Shown: in pieces, positions 1-10,771 of the stretch
Layout: the number at the start of each line of letters is the position of its first letter
How positions within the stretch are numbered: position 1 is the first letter of the stretch
Source of the DNA: Ceriagrion tenellum
Taxonomy: Eukaryota; Arthropoda; Insecta; Odonata; Coenagrionidae
Length of the DNA: 64,000 nucleotides
Direction of reading: 5' to 3'
Assembly: GCA_963169105.1 (NCBI GenBank)
Contig: OY720632.1
Coordinates: 6,014,001 to 6,078,000, forward strand
Notes under the pieces: generated by a model
Databases searched by the model: none
Seen by the model: the letters and a program-made list of their open reading frames with translations, nothing else
Told to the model about the DNA's origin: nothing
Position numbers and translations under genes: made by a program

Positions 1-129
1 AGTCTGCATAATCAAATGGCTGTGAAATGAAGAAGCGAATTTGCGCAAAGGTGAGCAAAGAGAGCGCCGTAGCACACTAAAGCATCGTAAAGAGAGATTG
101 CGAAGAGGAATAGATGATACAAAGAGAGG

Positions 130-720
130 AAGGGTTTGTGTGTGAGAGAGAGAGAAGGGATGAAGTGGTGGAGGGATAAGAATAAGGGATGGGATGAGAA
201 AGGTGGGGGGAAGAGAGAGAGAGAGATAGAGAGAGAGAGAAAGAGAGAGAAGAGGCAAAGAAGAGCAAAGGGAAGAGAGATAGAAAGAGAGACAGTCGCT
301 GCTGTTGCTCGGGGCGACGAGGATTATCCCGATGTTTATGATAACCGTAAATCTGACTTTTCGCGCGCTCGGGAGCAAGGCAGAAGGGGGGATGTGTTGG
401 TACGGGGATGTGTAAAAAGGGGTTGAATGGGGAGGGGTTGGGGGTTGGAAAAATGAAGGGAGGGGGGTTCCGAGTGACGTGGGGGCGAGCATGGGAAGAG
501 GATTTCCACGAGAGAGAAGAGGAACAGAGTGTGGGAAGGAGGAATAGTGTTTGTGGGGGTGGAAGAGAGAGTCTTGTCCCTTTGATGTGTGCGACCTGTT
601 TGGTGGTTTGATGTATGCACACGCGAGAGAGAGAGAGAATTGGGCTGAGGCAGAGGGATGAAGGGGGTGGGAGGGGGTAGGTGGGGGGAGGTTGGGGAGG
701 GGTGGATGGAAGAGGACATA
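130..720. repeat. GA-rich / G-rich low-complexity tract
   Basis: The + strand is dominated by GA dinucleotide runs (densest at about 205-300), then by G-rich purine runs with scattered GGGG (about 385-705). Open frames on both strands here are explained by composition: their translations are Arg/Glu-rich or Ser/Pro/Leu-rich and resemble no protein family. No gene is called. Confidence 0.75.
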
Positions 721-960
721 TTGTTCCCGCCTCCGGGCGTGTTGCCCGGGCTGGTGGCTCCCGTAAATAATACTTTGCTACCGGCTGCCTGCCTGAAGGT
801 CCCCTTGGACCCGAAGAAGCCTAACTGGAATGCGGGAGGAACCGTCGGCCGGCTGGCGGTGCGAGCATCTGCCCCGGAGTAACCCGGAAATCATAGACTC
901 GGTCCCGGATCCCCTCGTGGGGGGAAAGTGCCTCGGATCTCCTCTTTTACTTCTCGGCTA
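721..960. other. GC-rich, CpG-containing segment of unknown role
   Basis: This stretch is clearly richer in G+C and CpG than its surroundings. A + strand frame stays open to a stop at about 880, but its translation (Pro/Leu/Ala-rich) resembles no family I recognise, and no convincing splice acceptor with a pyrimidine tract precedes it. It could be part of a CpG-rich promoter or a non-coding exon, but that is only inference. Confidence 0.25.
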
Positions 961-1073
961 TCTCACTGTCCGTACGTACCAAGTGATCGCGTGTGCGTGA
1001 TTCAATTGATCTTTCCCTCCTAGCTGTACATATTCAAATGTAGTGACAAGACAAGACCCATATTTTTTGTATG

Positions 1074-1575
1074 CCCCCCCCCCCCAGTTCCGGACAGCTA
1101 CATCTCAAAAATCCTTCACAGTTGTAGCTTCAAATTTGTGGAAAGACCTGCCAAAACATGTAAAAGATAGTGCAACACTCGCAATACTTAAGATAAATCT
1201 TATCAAACATTTACATGTTTGAGACTTGTTGTGCATAGACCATGTTGTTTTGTAATGGCTTTCGTTCATTGATATGTCTGTGGCAAATTTATGAGTTTGA
1301 AGAGGTAATTTAGTTTTCCTTTTTATTGTTTTTTTTACGATTCCATTGTTAACTTTTTTATGTACAAATCATTCTTCATTGGGTTCCTCACGTTTTGTTA
1401 TATGATGGCATCGCTAATTTGTATATGGACGAATTATTCTTAATTTGTTTCTTGATGGAGTATATGATTTATTTTCTTATAATTTGTCCTTGTACATCAC
1501 ATTATGTACTACTTTGTTCTAAAGGAGTACACTCCTAGAATAATGAAATGAATTTATTATTATATTATTATTACC
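1074..1575 (+). mobile_element. 3' end of a non-LTR retrotransposon with ATT-repeat tail
   Basis: After a poly-C run, a frame from 1085 to the stop near 1222 reads QFRTATSQKSFTVVASNLW, then KDLPKHVKD. This is the 'A-x-LW-x-LP' pattern at the C-terminus of many LINE reverse transcriptases. About 340 bp of AT-rich 3' UTR follows, ending in an ATT-type microsatellite tail at about 1556-1573, as in LINE clades that end in short tandem repeats. The element is strongly 5'-truncated and only the last 45 or so codons remain. Clade assignment is not possible from this fragment. Confidence 0.7.
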
Positions 1576-2271
1576 TTCCTTCGGACGGACGAAAGGAGAA
1601 ATCTTTGGGGCGCCGGAGAGTGAGAGAAAGATAGAGGCGTGTGCATTAGGTATTTCTCTTCGTATTCCTCGAGGCAGATGCGTTGTCCGTTGATTCGCGA
1701 GCCGATGGACGCCCACGCATCGTGATCCGAATAAGATTGATCGATCGATCGAATAAGAAAGAGGAAATATGGAGGCTGTGACGTCGGACCGCAGGTGGTT
1801 TTCCTTTCGGCATTCCTTCGCAAATATTTTCAGATTTTCATCCGTGTTTCGAGCACTGCGGAGTGAGGAGTGCTAAAAGAAATACCCTTTAATTTTGATA
1901 CCGTGTTTTGTCTGTACGGGTGATGCATTAAGAATGAGGAATCACCAGCTGTGAAGACGCGAGATGCAAGTTTTATAGCTTGCTCTCCTCTCTTTGCGCA
2001 CTCAGAAATATCCTCTCGTCTCTTTGTTTCGTTTTATTTGACCTTCGCGAGACTAGCCTTGGAGTAGCTGTTTTCAATGGCTGTTATCCATTAGCAGTTT
2101 AGGTATTGTTTTGCGCTAGATGAGTACTCACGAGTATGTACAATATGTGTGCATATATAATAATAATAGTAATATTTATTTCACTCCAACAAGAAATTCA
2201 AAGATAAAAATTTAAACAGAAGAGTAAAATTAGGCACCCCTGATGGAAAGTTCCATTCACTGGATATGGCG
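1576..2271. other. No gene seen; short AT-repeat at 2156-2180
   Basis: No coding or RNA gene is recognised. There is a short GATC tandem near 1739-1752. An imperfect AATAAT run at about 2158-2180 could be the tail of another minus-strand LINE cut short by the foldback element that follows, but no coding trace supports this. Confidence 0.4.
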
Positions 2272-2801
2272 TTTTTCGGCAGTCAAATGAAAATACTTGT
2301 AACAAAATAAAATATACAATGGGCTATTCAAATAAACATAGAAGAAGTGTCCTCACACGATATGAAAATTTCATCTCATCACACACATGTTACAATTTAT
2401 CTATAGTAGTATATATCTCAGTTAATTACAATTAATTGAATACAATGCATTTGGAGCAACTCTACATAAACTACATAGAATCCGTGAACATGGTCAGTAG
2501 AAACCTTATTGAAGAGGCTTAAGCTATAGTTTTGAATAATATTTCAATATCTTTTTGGAAAAATAACCAATTTAACAGTTTCTTTGTAAACAACACTTGG
2601 TTGTTACTACAATATAACTCTTGTGGTAAAACTTGTGGTTGTGTAATTAACTGAGATATATACTATTATTGATAAATTGTAACATGTGTGTGATGAGATG
2701 AAATTTTCATATTGTGTGAGGACACTACTTGTATGTTTAGTTGAATAGCCTTTTGTATATTTTATTTTGTTACAAGTATTTTCATTTGACTGCCGAAAAA
2801 A
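2272..2801. mobile_element. Foldback element with ~155-bp inverted arms
   Basis: The left arm (about 2272-2432) and right arm (about 2645-2801) are inverted copies of each other. Both contain the TTTCGGCAGTC/GACTGCCGAAA ends, then a block with ACTTGTAACAAAATA and a block with GAGATGAAATTTTCATA. The loop of about 210 bp has no recognisable coding sequence. This is the architecture of a MITE or foldback DNA element. The transposon superfamily was not resolved because no clear target duplication was seen. Confidence 0.75.
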
Positions 2802-3224
2802 TATGCCGAAATAAAAACCTTTGGTGCTATATAATTCTTAAAATGTTTATAGACATCAAAATTAAGTTTCGCAATTATAAAACAATGGTTTTTTCTCAGC
2901 TTAGTAGTGATAGGCCAAGGTTTATTTTGGTGCCCTCCGCAATTATGGAAAATCATTAAAACTTTGTACACATATAAGTGTCTAACTGGACGTTCCCTAT
3001 TGTCTTTCCTTCTTGACTCTTTGCATGGTATCTTTACTCTTATCAACTCTCAAGTCTTCTGTTATACTCTTGTTTTCAACAATTCTCCTAATTTTTTTAA
3101 AACTGCTCATTCTGAGTTCGATTATTTTCCTTCAATTTGATCTCACTCAGTGCATCTTATATTTACTGTTTGATGTGATCCCATCGTGTACTCTGGTAGT
3201 TTTAAGGAAGAATTGATGTCCAGT

Positions 3225-4265
3225 TATCAATATCTTAAGGATTGGCTGGAGAGTCTCTTCTACCTCTCTCTCTCACCTCTGGCGTCATCATCATCATTTC
3301 TAATAACCATCCCATGCCCTCCATTATCTGCTTCTAATATGTTCCAATCTAGTTCTTTATACTTTGCTTCTATTTGCTTCCTTTTAAAATCTTCACCGAT
3401 CTCCCATGCCGCATTAGATGACCCATCCACCCATCTCGTCTTCTTTTAACACTTATCCTCTGTGTCCGCTCCTCCTCCACTTTTTTCAATGCCTCTTCAT
3501 TCATCACTTCCTACTTGCAGCTTATTTCTCTCATCCCTCTTTAACGTCGCCCCTCAGAAGTCTCTAATTAATTCCTCTCTGCTTGTCCCGTAGTCCTTGT
3601 CTAGCTACCATACAGCTGCACACTGTACGAGGGTGTCTTAATCCCCTTTTTCCTTAGCAACATAGGCGACGGAATTGGTAGCAAAGAGCTTTCTTTTACT
3701 TTAAAAGACAATCTTCACTGTAAAGTATTCCACTCCATCTTTCTTTTGTACTCTCTTCACCGGAAGTAATTTTTTTAAGTCCAACTTTTGCATTTTTTTA
3801 AGCAATTTTCTATAAAACATAATCCTCATACCCCGATCTCCTCCTCGGTTTGCCACTTGGACCTTTGTCCTAAGCCAATCCAGTCAATTCTATCGACTAT
3901 TTGGGATGCATTGCATTTATCCAAGAATAAGTGTTAGTTCTTCACTTTGCGCCAGAACCACGATATCGTTAGCGAATCAAAGCTTTGGGATAATTGTCCC
4001 TTGCACTATTATTCCTTCTTGAATGCGTTAGTGGAGTTCATCCATTGCTCTCTCTCTCTATCTACGATATATACCTGCATTGTAGGGAAAAATTTTTTGA
4101 GACATCCTTACTTTTTATATCAGCAGGAGAGACAGCAAAATGTCTATGTAATTTGCTATGCATTTTGAACCCGCTAGACACAGTTCTAGTTAAAAATGTA
4201 TCAACTCATAATTTCGAGGTTCCTTTTTTCTCAAGAAGTATTTATAAAATTATTGATCGATGGCT
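3225..4265 (-). pseudogene. Decayed non-LTR retrotransposon reverse transcriptase fragment
   Basis: On the minus strand a broken frame at about 3945-3985 reads FANDIVVLAQSEE. This is a degenerate form of the FADDI/YADD catalytic box of LINE reverse transcriptases (the second Asp has become Asn). Downstream on that strand, charged and W-containing pieces at about 3240-3640 fit the C-terminal part of such a protein. Stops and frameshifts throughout show that it is dead. The exact limits and clade are uncertain. Confidence 0.55.
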
Positions 4266-4317
4266 TAACTTTGTAGAAGGTTACGCCTGACATAACGAAA
4301 GAAAATTCCTTGGTAAC

Positions 4318-4384
4318 TTCCACACTCAAAATTTTATCAATAAAATAAAATTTTCTATAATAAAATTTTAAGTGTGGAATTTAC
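4318..4384. repeat. Short AT-rich inverted repeat
   Basis: TTCCACACTcAAAATTTTAT and its near-perfect reverse complement flank a short AT-rich loop, giving a hairpin of about 20-bp arms. Neighbouring sequence (4270-4470) resembles 37890-38010, with shared GTTACGCC and TTTTTCGTCAT words, so this may be an edge of a dispersed repeat. Confidence 0.45.
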
Positions 4385-4578
4385 TGAGAAAATATTTTTC
4401 GTCATTTCTGCCAAGAAGTATTTATGGCATTCATAGTGAGGAAGAAGCACTTGTAGTCTTAATGTGACGAATCCATTGTATGGATACTTCTTGAGATGTA
4501 CCCCGGCTCAGGTGCTCGTTGTTTGCATAAGTTTCGTCACCCGTCTCATCTCCTTCATCCAACATCTTAAAGGCTTAA

Positions 4579-5004
4579 CGTATTTCACCGCATAATCGTC
4601 GCACCCTACTTTTTCATTCCAAAAATTGCTTTACAACTTTTCATCGCAAAATCGTCGCGTGGTAATTTTGTTCGTCTCGACAATTGCTTTACAAGGAAGT
4701 ATTTGTCTAATTTTGCACTCTACCTGACATAAATTTCTTCGTGCATATTCATTAATGCAGCTAAACACGAAGAAATTAGAGTCGATTTGTAGTCTTAAAT
4801 TTTAATTCATTGTATTTAATGTAGGCCTACCATTCATGAGACCCTAGCTTTGCAGTAAGGGCAGGTAAGTAAGTAATAAACGACCTATTAATAACTAATA
4901 CCGGCGCAGTTTTACTTTTTTATTTCCCCTCATGATGGTCGCACCCTACTTTTTAGCGAAAAAAAATTGGCATAAAATCTGCGACGATTATGCGGTGAAA
5001 TACG
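4579..5004. mobile_element. Non-autonomous TIR element with 25-bp perfect inverted ends
   Basis: Positions 4579-4603 and 4980-5004 are perfect reverse complements over 25 bases (core CCGCATAATCGTCGCA). A second word, TCGCACCCTACTTTTT, recurs just inside both ends. The 426-bp element has no coding capacity, so it is a MITE-like DNA transposon. No clear target duplication is visible, so the superfamily is unknown. Confidence 0.75.
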
Positions 5005-5252
5005 GAATATGAGGCGAAGTAGATATTCAATCTCTTTATTTGCCTTTCAGCTCTGGGTCAGGTGGTCTTAGATTGGTCGTTGCTCGTCGTTACTATTTTA
5101 AGTGTTCTGAATACCTTTTAAAGTTTTGAATTCAGGAATGCGGCTGATGATGAATTCATTGACGATATTATAGCCGTGAAGAAATGAATATGTTCCTGGT
5201 GTTACCCGGATTAAGGTTTAGTAGTTTAGTATTTGCAATTCAATTACGCATT

Positions 5253-5704
5253 CCCTGCCAAAAAGTTTCCTAAGAAGCTGCTCTGTAGAACTTAAGGAAT
5301 TCTACAGAAATTGACTCTTTCTCTTCAGAACTACATAGTTCCTTTTCTAAGGATCTGTACGGAACATGAGAGCCTGACTCTATGGAACATATGTTCTGTG
5401 CAGTTATTTTCTGCAAAGCAAAATAACTCCTTACAAGCTGTTCTGTTGAACTTCAGCAACTCTACGGAAATATACGGAAATACGGAAACTCTGCAGATAG
5501 TTGTGGGAAATTCTGCAGAACGTCGTAGGAAATTCCACTGAACGTCCTAAGGAATTCTGCAGAACGTCCTAAGGTATTCTGCAGAACGTCGTAGGGAATT
5601 CCGTAAAATCTTGTTTCAATACTTTAAGGAACTATCTACTGAACATTTTAAGAAATTCTGTAGAAGTATTTATAAAGGAAACTATACAGAAGTTTTTAGC
5701 TGGG
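5253..5704 (+). mobile_element. MITE family 'CCCTGCTAAAAA', copy 1, with internal ~22-bp tandem repeats
   Basis: Starts CCCTGCCAAAAAGTTTCC and ends with a variant of TTTTTAGCAGGG. The middle (about 5500-5590) is a tandem of units close to GGAATTCTGCAGAACGTCCT, each holding a CTGCAG palindrome. Other copies lie at 10235-10678, 59288-59760 (inverted) and 61319-61764. There is no open reading frame of its own. Confidence 0.8.
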
Positions 5705-5995
5705 TGCATTCTGTACAATTTCTCATGCATAGAATTATCCAACTAGTCATCGCCCTACTGTCCTAGTTCCTATCGTCTAGTGAAGAAAGTTTGCCCAAGA
5801 CAATAGCGCAGTCGATAGGTATGGAGCCAGTCAGTAACCACTCCCAATTCCTATTGGCGAAGGGAAACACGTGACCATGTAATATTTGACGATGGCTTTT
5901 GTTCAAAACATGCGATCGTGAACAAATGGGTTGCCTACATTTATTTTTAAGCCAAATCTGTATATTTATATTTGCGCTATTATCTGCGACGGACT

Positions 5996-6705
5996 ATACA
6001 TCTATATCTACATCTACATTATTTCCCGCAGCCGCGACATGGGCATGTGGCAGGGGGTGTTAGGTCACCAGCCGTGAAAAGGTGTAAGTTTTTTGGAGAT
6101 GCAATAGTGGCATGAATTATAGGAGAGAATTTAGTGAGCTTAAGTTTTATTATGATCGCTTATCGTGCGCAGAAAGAATGAGTTCTTGTACCTATATGTT
6201 CGGCCGTGTATCTCTCTTATTTTATCGCGTCTGTCAGATCTAGAAATGTAGTGAGGAGTCATGACAATATTCTCTGTGTCGCTCTGAAAAACATCAGTTC
6301 TGAATTTATCAAGCAACCTAAGCCTAGCGGGTAGCCTCTGCGTCTCTAGGGACTCCCACCTTAATCCCTCTAAAAGTTGTGAGACATTATATGTACGCTT
6401 GTAGCAGTTTTTAACGAAGCGCGCTGCTTTCCTTTATATTGTATTAATACTTTTGGTTAAATCTTTATGAACAGGGTCCCAAATGTTCGCGGCGTATTCG
6501 AGGTGTGGTCTAACCAGAGCGAAGTACCAGTGTAATAGTTCAAATGATTTTTCAGATCTCTCTTTAACTTTTTCATCCGAGGACCTTCCTATTTTAAGTT
6601 TAACTAAACCTAGTTTCTTTAATGCTGAGCCACATATGTTTTGTATGTGTAATCCCCACGATATATATTTTGTGTACTCCACCCACAGTAGAGGTATGGA
6701 ATTTT
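5996..6705 (-). pseudogene. CR1/Jockey-like LINE 3' fragment (family A), copy 1
   Basis: The minus-strand frame at about 6434-6682 encodes LVRPHLEYAANIWDP, the diagnostic C-terminal reverse transcriptase motif of CR1/Jockey-type LINEs, preceded by the KLGLVKLKIGRSSDEK segment. The remaining C-terminal part and the 3' UTR follow toward 6000 and end in TAGATG-type repeats. The copy is 5'-truncated, and stops interrupt the frame. The same family occurs at 7505-7858, 31019-31750, 34660-35450, 55797-56375 and 63375-63950. Confidence 0.85.
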
Positions 6706-6739
6706 AATGCCATAATGCGCTAGGGTTTTTGGAAATGAA

Positions 6740-7430
6740 AGCAATTGCTGTATGGGATGAATTAGACTGTGGAGGAAATTGTAGGGCGAGCCGAGGAAAG
6801 TTGAAGGGAGGACGAGGAAATGGAGAAAGTGAAGTTGGCGTTGTTTGAGAAAAGGAAGTGTAAAAGGTGACGGGAGGAGGAGGAGGAGGAGGACGAGAGG
6901 GAGAGAGTTGTGGGACTGACTGGAAGACAGAAGAGACGCGATAACTTTTTCGAGAAACGCGCTCTCTATTCTTGCGTGAAATCGCTCCCTAGGGGAGGGG
7001 GGGGCACATGGGGGGAGGGACATGGGGGGTGGGGAGGGAGATGAAGGAAAGTGCTTCCGAGGGGACGGATGGGTTTTTAGGGGGAGGAGGAGTAGAATGG
7101 GGGAGTGGGGTAGGGGGGTATGGTTAAGGATCGGTCCCTTGTTGTAGGTTTGTTCGCCTCTGCGTCCCATTTCCACGAAGGAGAAAGGGAAGTGTGTAAG
7201 AGGGAAGGGAAGAACAAAGGAAAGGGGGGGGGAGTTGAAGACTCGCTCGAAATCTCCACAGCTTTTGCGGTTCGCACGGAATCGCGAAATGTACGCGTCG
7301 TAAAACGTTCCCCCTCTCTCTCTCGCTCTCCACTCCTCTCGACGCTCACTTTTTTCCGTGAATCGCGCTCTAAACGTTATTTCAACTTCTCGATGAGCGG
7401 CTGCAAGGCAACCCGGTCAAAGCAGAATTA
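6740..7430. repeat. G-rich purine tract followed by CpG-rich stretch
   Basis: An AGG trinucleotide run is at about 6867-6890, and repeated GGGG blocks lie at 6990-7045 and 7205-7235. 7255-7385 is CpG-richer with a CT run. Long Ser/Pro/Leu frames on the minus strand follow from composition. The clustered G runs could form G-quadruplexes, but that is inference. No gene is called. Confidence 0.55.
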
Positions 7431-7504
7431 GGGGGGGTAAGACCGTGGAATCAGAGGCATCCATATCTCGATTGCTGAAACGACTGAAACACGCGTTGAC
7501 TAAT

Positions 7505-7858
7505 GAAGTTACACTCGGAGGCTATACGCTAGGCTTAGTTTGCTTGAGAAATTCAGAACTGATATTTTTCAGAGCCGCATTGAGAATATTATCATAACTC
7601 CTCACTACATTTCTAGGTCTGACAGATGCGATAAAATAAGAGAGATACAGTGCCGAACAGATAGGTACAAGAACTCGTTCTTTCCGCGAACAATAAGCGA
7701 CCCAATAAAATTGAGCTCCACTAAATACACTCCTATAATACATATCACCATTCCATATCCAAAAACTTACCCCTTTACACGGCTGGTGACCTAACAACCC
7801 CTGCCACACGCCCATTCGGTGGCTCGCGGGGTATTATGTAGATGTTGATGTAGATGAA
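7505..7858 (+). pseudogene. LINE family A 3' fragment, copy 2
   Basis: The + strand frames read FRTDIFQSRIENIIITPHYI, SRSDRCDKIREIQCRTDRYK and NSFFPRTISD, the conserved C-terminal end of the family A reverse transcriptase. The 3' UTR with CGGCTGGTGACCTAACA and a GTAGATGTTGATGTAGATG tail follow. The copy is very 5'-truncated and lies opposite in strand to copy 1, about 800 bp away. Confidence 0.85.
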
Positions 7859-7860
7859 GT

Positions 7861-10234
7861 TTTGTTTTCAATGTAGGGTAACGAATGAGCGACCAATAAG
7901 CTCTCCGGAGTTTTTCATTTCGTTACAGATTCGTAAAATAATGGTGTTGTTCTCCACGTTGCCCAAATAAAACAATTCCCGAATCTAAAGCAAACAACAA
8001 CCCAAGTAGATTATTGTTATATTAGGAAATTAAATGGTAAAGTTTTTAATTTGTGAAACAAAACTATTAAAAGTGAATGGGAGTTACATTTACTGGTTTG
8101 ACAGGTCACGTAAAATATTTCAAAATAACTGCGTATCGGGCATTTTTGCAATAGCATCGTAATTATGCCATCACTATTATTATCTTACCTGCCAATGCTC
8201 AACGTTGTTATTACCTGTTAATTTTATCAATAAGTTAATTTAATAGTGAAAATTCAGGGGTGAAAATTATTTTGAATTGTAAAAAGTGGTTATTAAATGG
8301 TATAAATCCATATATATTCTTAATAAAAATATGAAAGAAGGTATGCATATTTTCAGGGAATGATTATTGTTATAAAAAATAAAGTCATCCTTCATGTATA
8401 CATCCAGTAACCGGTCAGTTGTTTTGCAAGCATTTCAACATCATTTTGTATTTAGTCCCTAAGTTAGGATTGGCTCTGCACTCTTAGATTCCAGATTTCA
8501 ATTACCATCGCTCCGCAAATGACTAATGTAGCCAATTACATTTTATTGTGATTAATTGCGAGAACGGAGGATACGCTTGATTTTCGTGTTTGATCTGCCG
8601 TGTTTTTTTACACGAAATGGGCATGAATCTTGCGACTACTAAAAAATGTTTTTATTCACGCAGTAGCAATTCAGCTTCATTATTCAGTCGGCATTTTTCA
8701 GCAAATGATGCGCGTGACAGACGTCTGTGAATGAAAACGAGATTTTTGGGCAAACTTGAGTGTTGAGCGAATTAATGAATGTGTTTGTGTTATCACAGTC
8801 CTCTGACTATCAATATTCCCATGTAATGACGAGCGATTTTAATCAAGTCCTTTAGTTAATGTCGCTGAGTTAGGTCACTGCTTGAATATAATCCATCCGG
8901 AGTGAAAATATAGTTTTTGCTGCCATCAACCAGCATAAATTTAAGCTGCATATTAAACGCATTATTGCAAGTTCCTCGAGGAGACATCGTTAGTATTACG
9001 CGATCGGTATTTTGCTTTTGTATTACATGCGGATTAATATCGCTCCCTCTATTTCATTGAACAGGGTTGCCATTATTTACAATTGTGTCAGCACGATAAT
9101 GACATATGAGCGTCCCGTCGTATATATGTGAACTCCACCAATCAGCGCCTTAGCCGTGAACGATTTATTGGAAATGCAATCGGAATTAATGGACACGGAT
9201 AACTCGACGATTGTCGCATTGAAGCTGTTGCGTCACCTAAGGCGATTGGAGCAAGTTTTCCAAATTCTCGATGTAATCAAACTTGTTTATGATTGCTTAA
9301 TTGTCTTTACCTCCATTCAAGAAAAAATATCGTAAATTTGATCAATATATTTGGTTAATCACAACTTTTGTTTCATTTTTGGATAATCAACGGAAATATA
9401 AAGGAATAAATGACCTAAAACTTACTATGGAACAATTCCTCTGGTGTCCACTTGGTAATTTTCTTTCTATTACACATTCATAATAAACTTAAATGATTGT
9501 GTTGGAAAATATTCTGGAAAATGAACCTTTCCGCAGAAAATGTAATTTTTCTCTTTGAATTCTTTTCAATAAAGCATTCAGTAAGTTGTGATTGGGAAAC
9601 AAAAATCTCTCTCAGCCTTTTCTGTTGGAAACTTATATGACCTATAGGTATTATAAAGCAATTCTTAGTGAAACGCCGCCTACTGATTAAGTGAATGAAC
9701 ATGCATCCATTGCACTGTGATTGTTTGCGCAATGAAAGCGGAAAATATTTTGGCAATATCCAATTATTTCTCCTTCTATAAAACTTTTCTCAGAAGCAAT
9801 GAATAAACCCGTATAAAATGAGGCTGGTTTATTTGGCTGGTATAACTCAGTGGATTACAAATATAGGGACCTATTCTTAAACAAGACAAAGATAAATATA
9901 ATCTATATAATTATTACCTAATCCTAGCTGTGAACAAGTTTACAAGGTAAATTAACTGATTCCCATTGATCAAGAGTATACACGCACATCGTGATGAAAT
10001 CAGAACACAGATTCGAACAAAGTGACGAGAGTTTGGAATTTCATTTTGTTGAAATCAATTGCTCCAGTTTCGTGAGCAAAGAGGCACAATCACAACGAGA
10101 CGTCTGGCCCCACGTGATTCCTTTCAATTTCCCCAACTATTCGGGAAACTTTGGGCCAATCACAAGAGTTTTTAGCTCTTATCTCTGGATGTTTGCTCCG
10201 TTCGCTACAGAACTGAAGAATCCATTGGTGTCAG
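7861..10234. other. No gene or repeat recognised (2.4 kb)
   Basis: AT-rich sequence with only short open frames and no recognisable family motif, tRNA-like box or inverted repeat. It may be unique intergenic or intronic DNA, or repeats too old to see by eye. Confidence 0.4.
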
Positions 10235-10678
10235 CCCTGCTAAAAAATTCCTTAGAAGCTGTTCTGTAGAATGCAAGGAATTCTACAGAAATTGACTCTT
10301 TTTCTTCGGAACTAGTTCCTTTTCTAAGGATCCGTACGGAACATGATAGCCTGACTCCACAGATCATATATTCTGTAGAGTTATTTTCTGCAGAGCAAAA
10401 TAACTCCTTACAAGCTGTTCTGTAGAACCTCAGCAACTCTAGGGAAATAAGTGAGGTTTCCGTTGACCTAGTTCCTTTTCTAAGGACTTATATATAGAGT
10501 CGTAGGGAATTCCACAGAACATCCTAAGGAATTCTGCAGAACGTCCCAAGGAATTCTGCCGAACGTCGTAGGGAATTACGTAAAATGGCGTTTCAATATT
10601 TTAAGGCATATCTACAGAACTTTTTAAGAAATTCTGTGGAAGTGTTTTAAGGAAACTAAACAGAATTTTTTAGCAGGG
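10235..10678 (+). mobile_element. MITE family 'CCCTGCTAAAAA', copy 2
   Basis: This copy has the best-preserved ends: CCCTGCTAAAAAATTCC at the left and TTTTTTAGCAGGG at the right, which are inverted repeats. The internal CTGCAG-containing tandem units lie at about 10500-10570. The order of blocks matches copies 1 and 4. No protein-coding capacity is seen. Confidence 0.85.
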
Positions 10679-10719
10679 AGCGAAAATTGCTAGATTGCCC
10701 AGACGAAACGTTGATAATA

Positions 10720-10771
10720 TATCGGTGGGATTTCTGAATTGCAAATTCGCAAGTCAGAAATCCCACCGATA
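10720..10771. repeat. Perfect 18-bp stem hairpin
   Basis: TATCGGTGGGATTTCTGA at 10720-10737 is perfectly reverse-complemented at 10754-10771 with a 16-base loop. GACGAAACGTTG lies immediately upstream (10702-10713) and resembles the GAAAC ends of the hammerhead-like elements elsewhere in the window. Confidence 0.7.

Noticed and set aside
77..719. Long minus-strand open frames (up to 181 codons)
   Set aside because: They translate GA/CT-rich low-complexity DNA into Ser/Pro/Leu-rich strings; no domain, and overlapping frames on both strands are equally open.
658..882. Possible exon or small gene of 74 codons in the GC-rich segment
   Set aside because: The first half is G-run composition and the second half resembles no family; no supporting splice signals.
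5500..5600. CRISPR-like array of ~22-bp repeats
   Set aside because: Units are contiguous without spacers and lie inside a eukaryotic MITE.
6619..7349. Long Pro/Ser-rich minus-strand frames
   Set aside because: Explained by G-rich + strand composition fused to the edge of a LINE.
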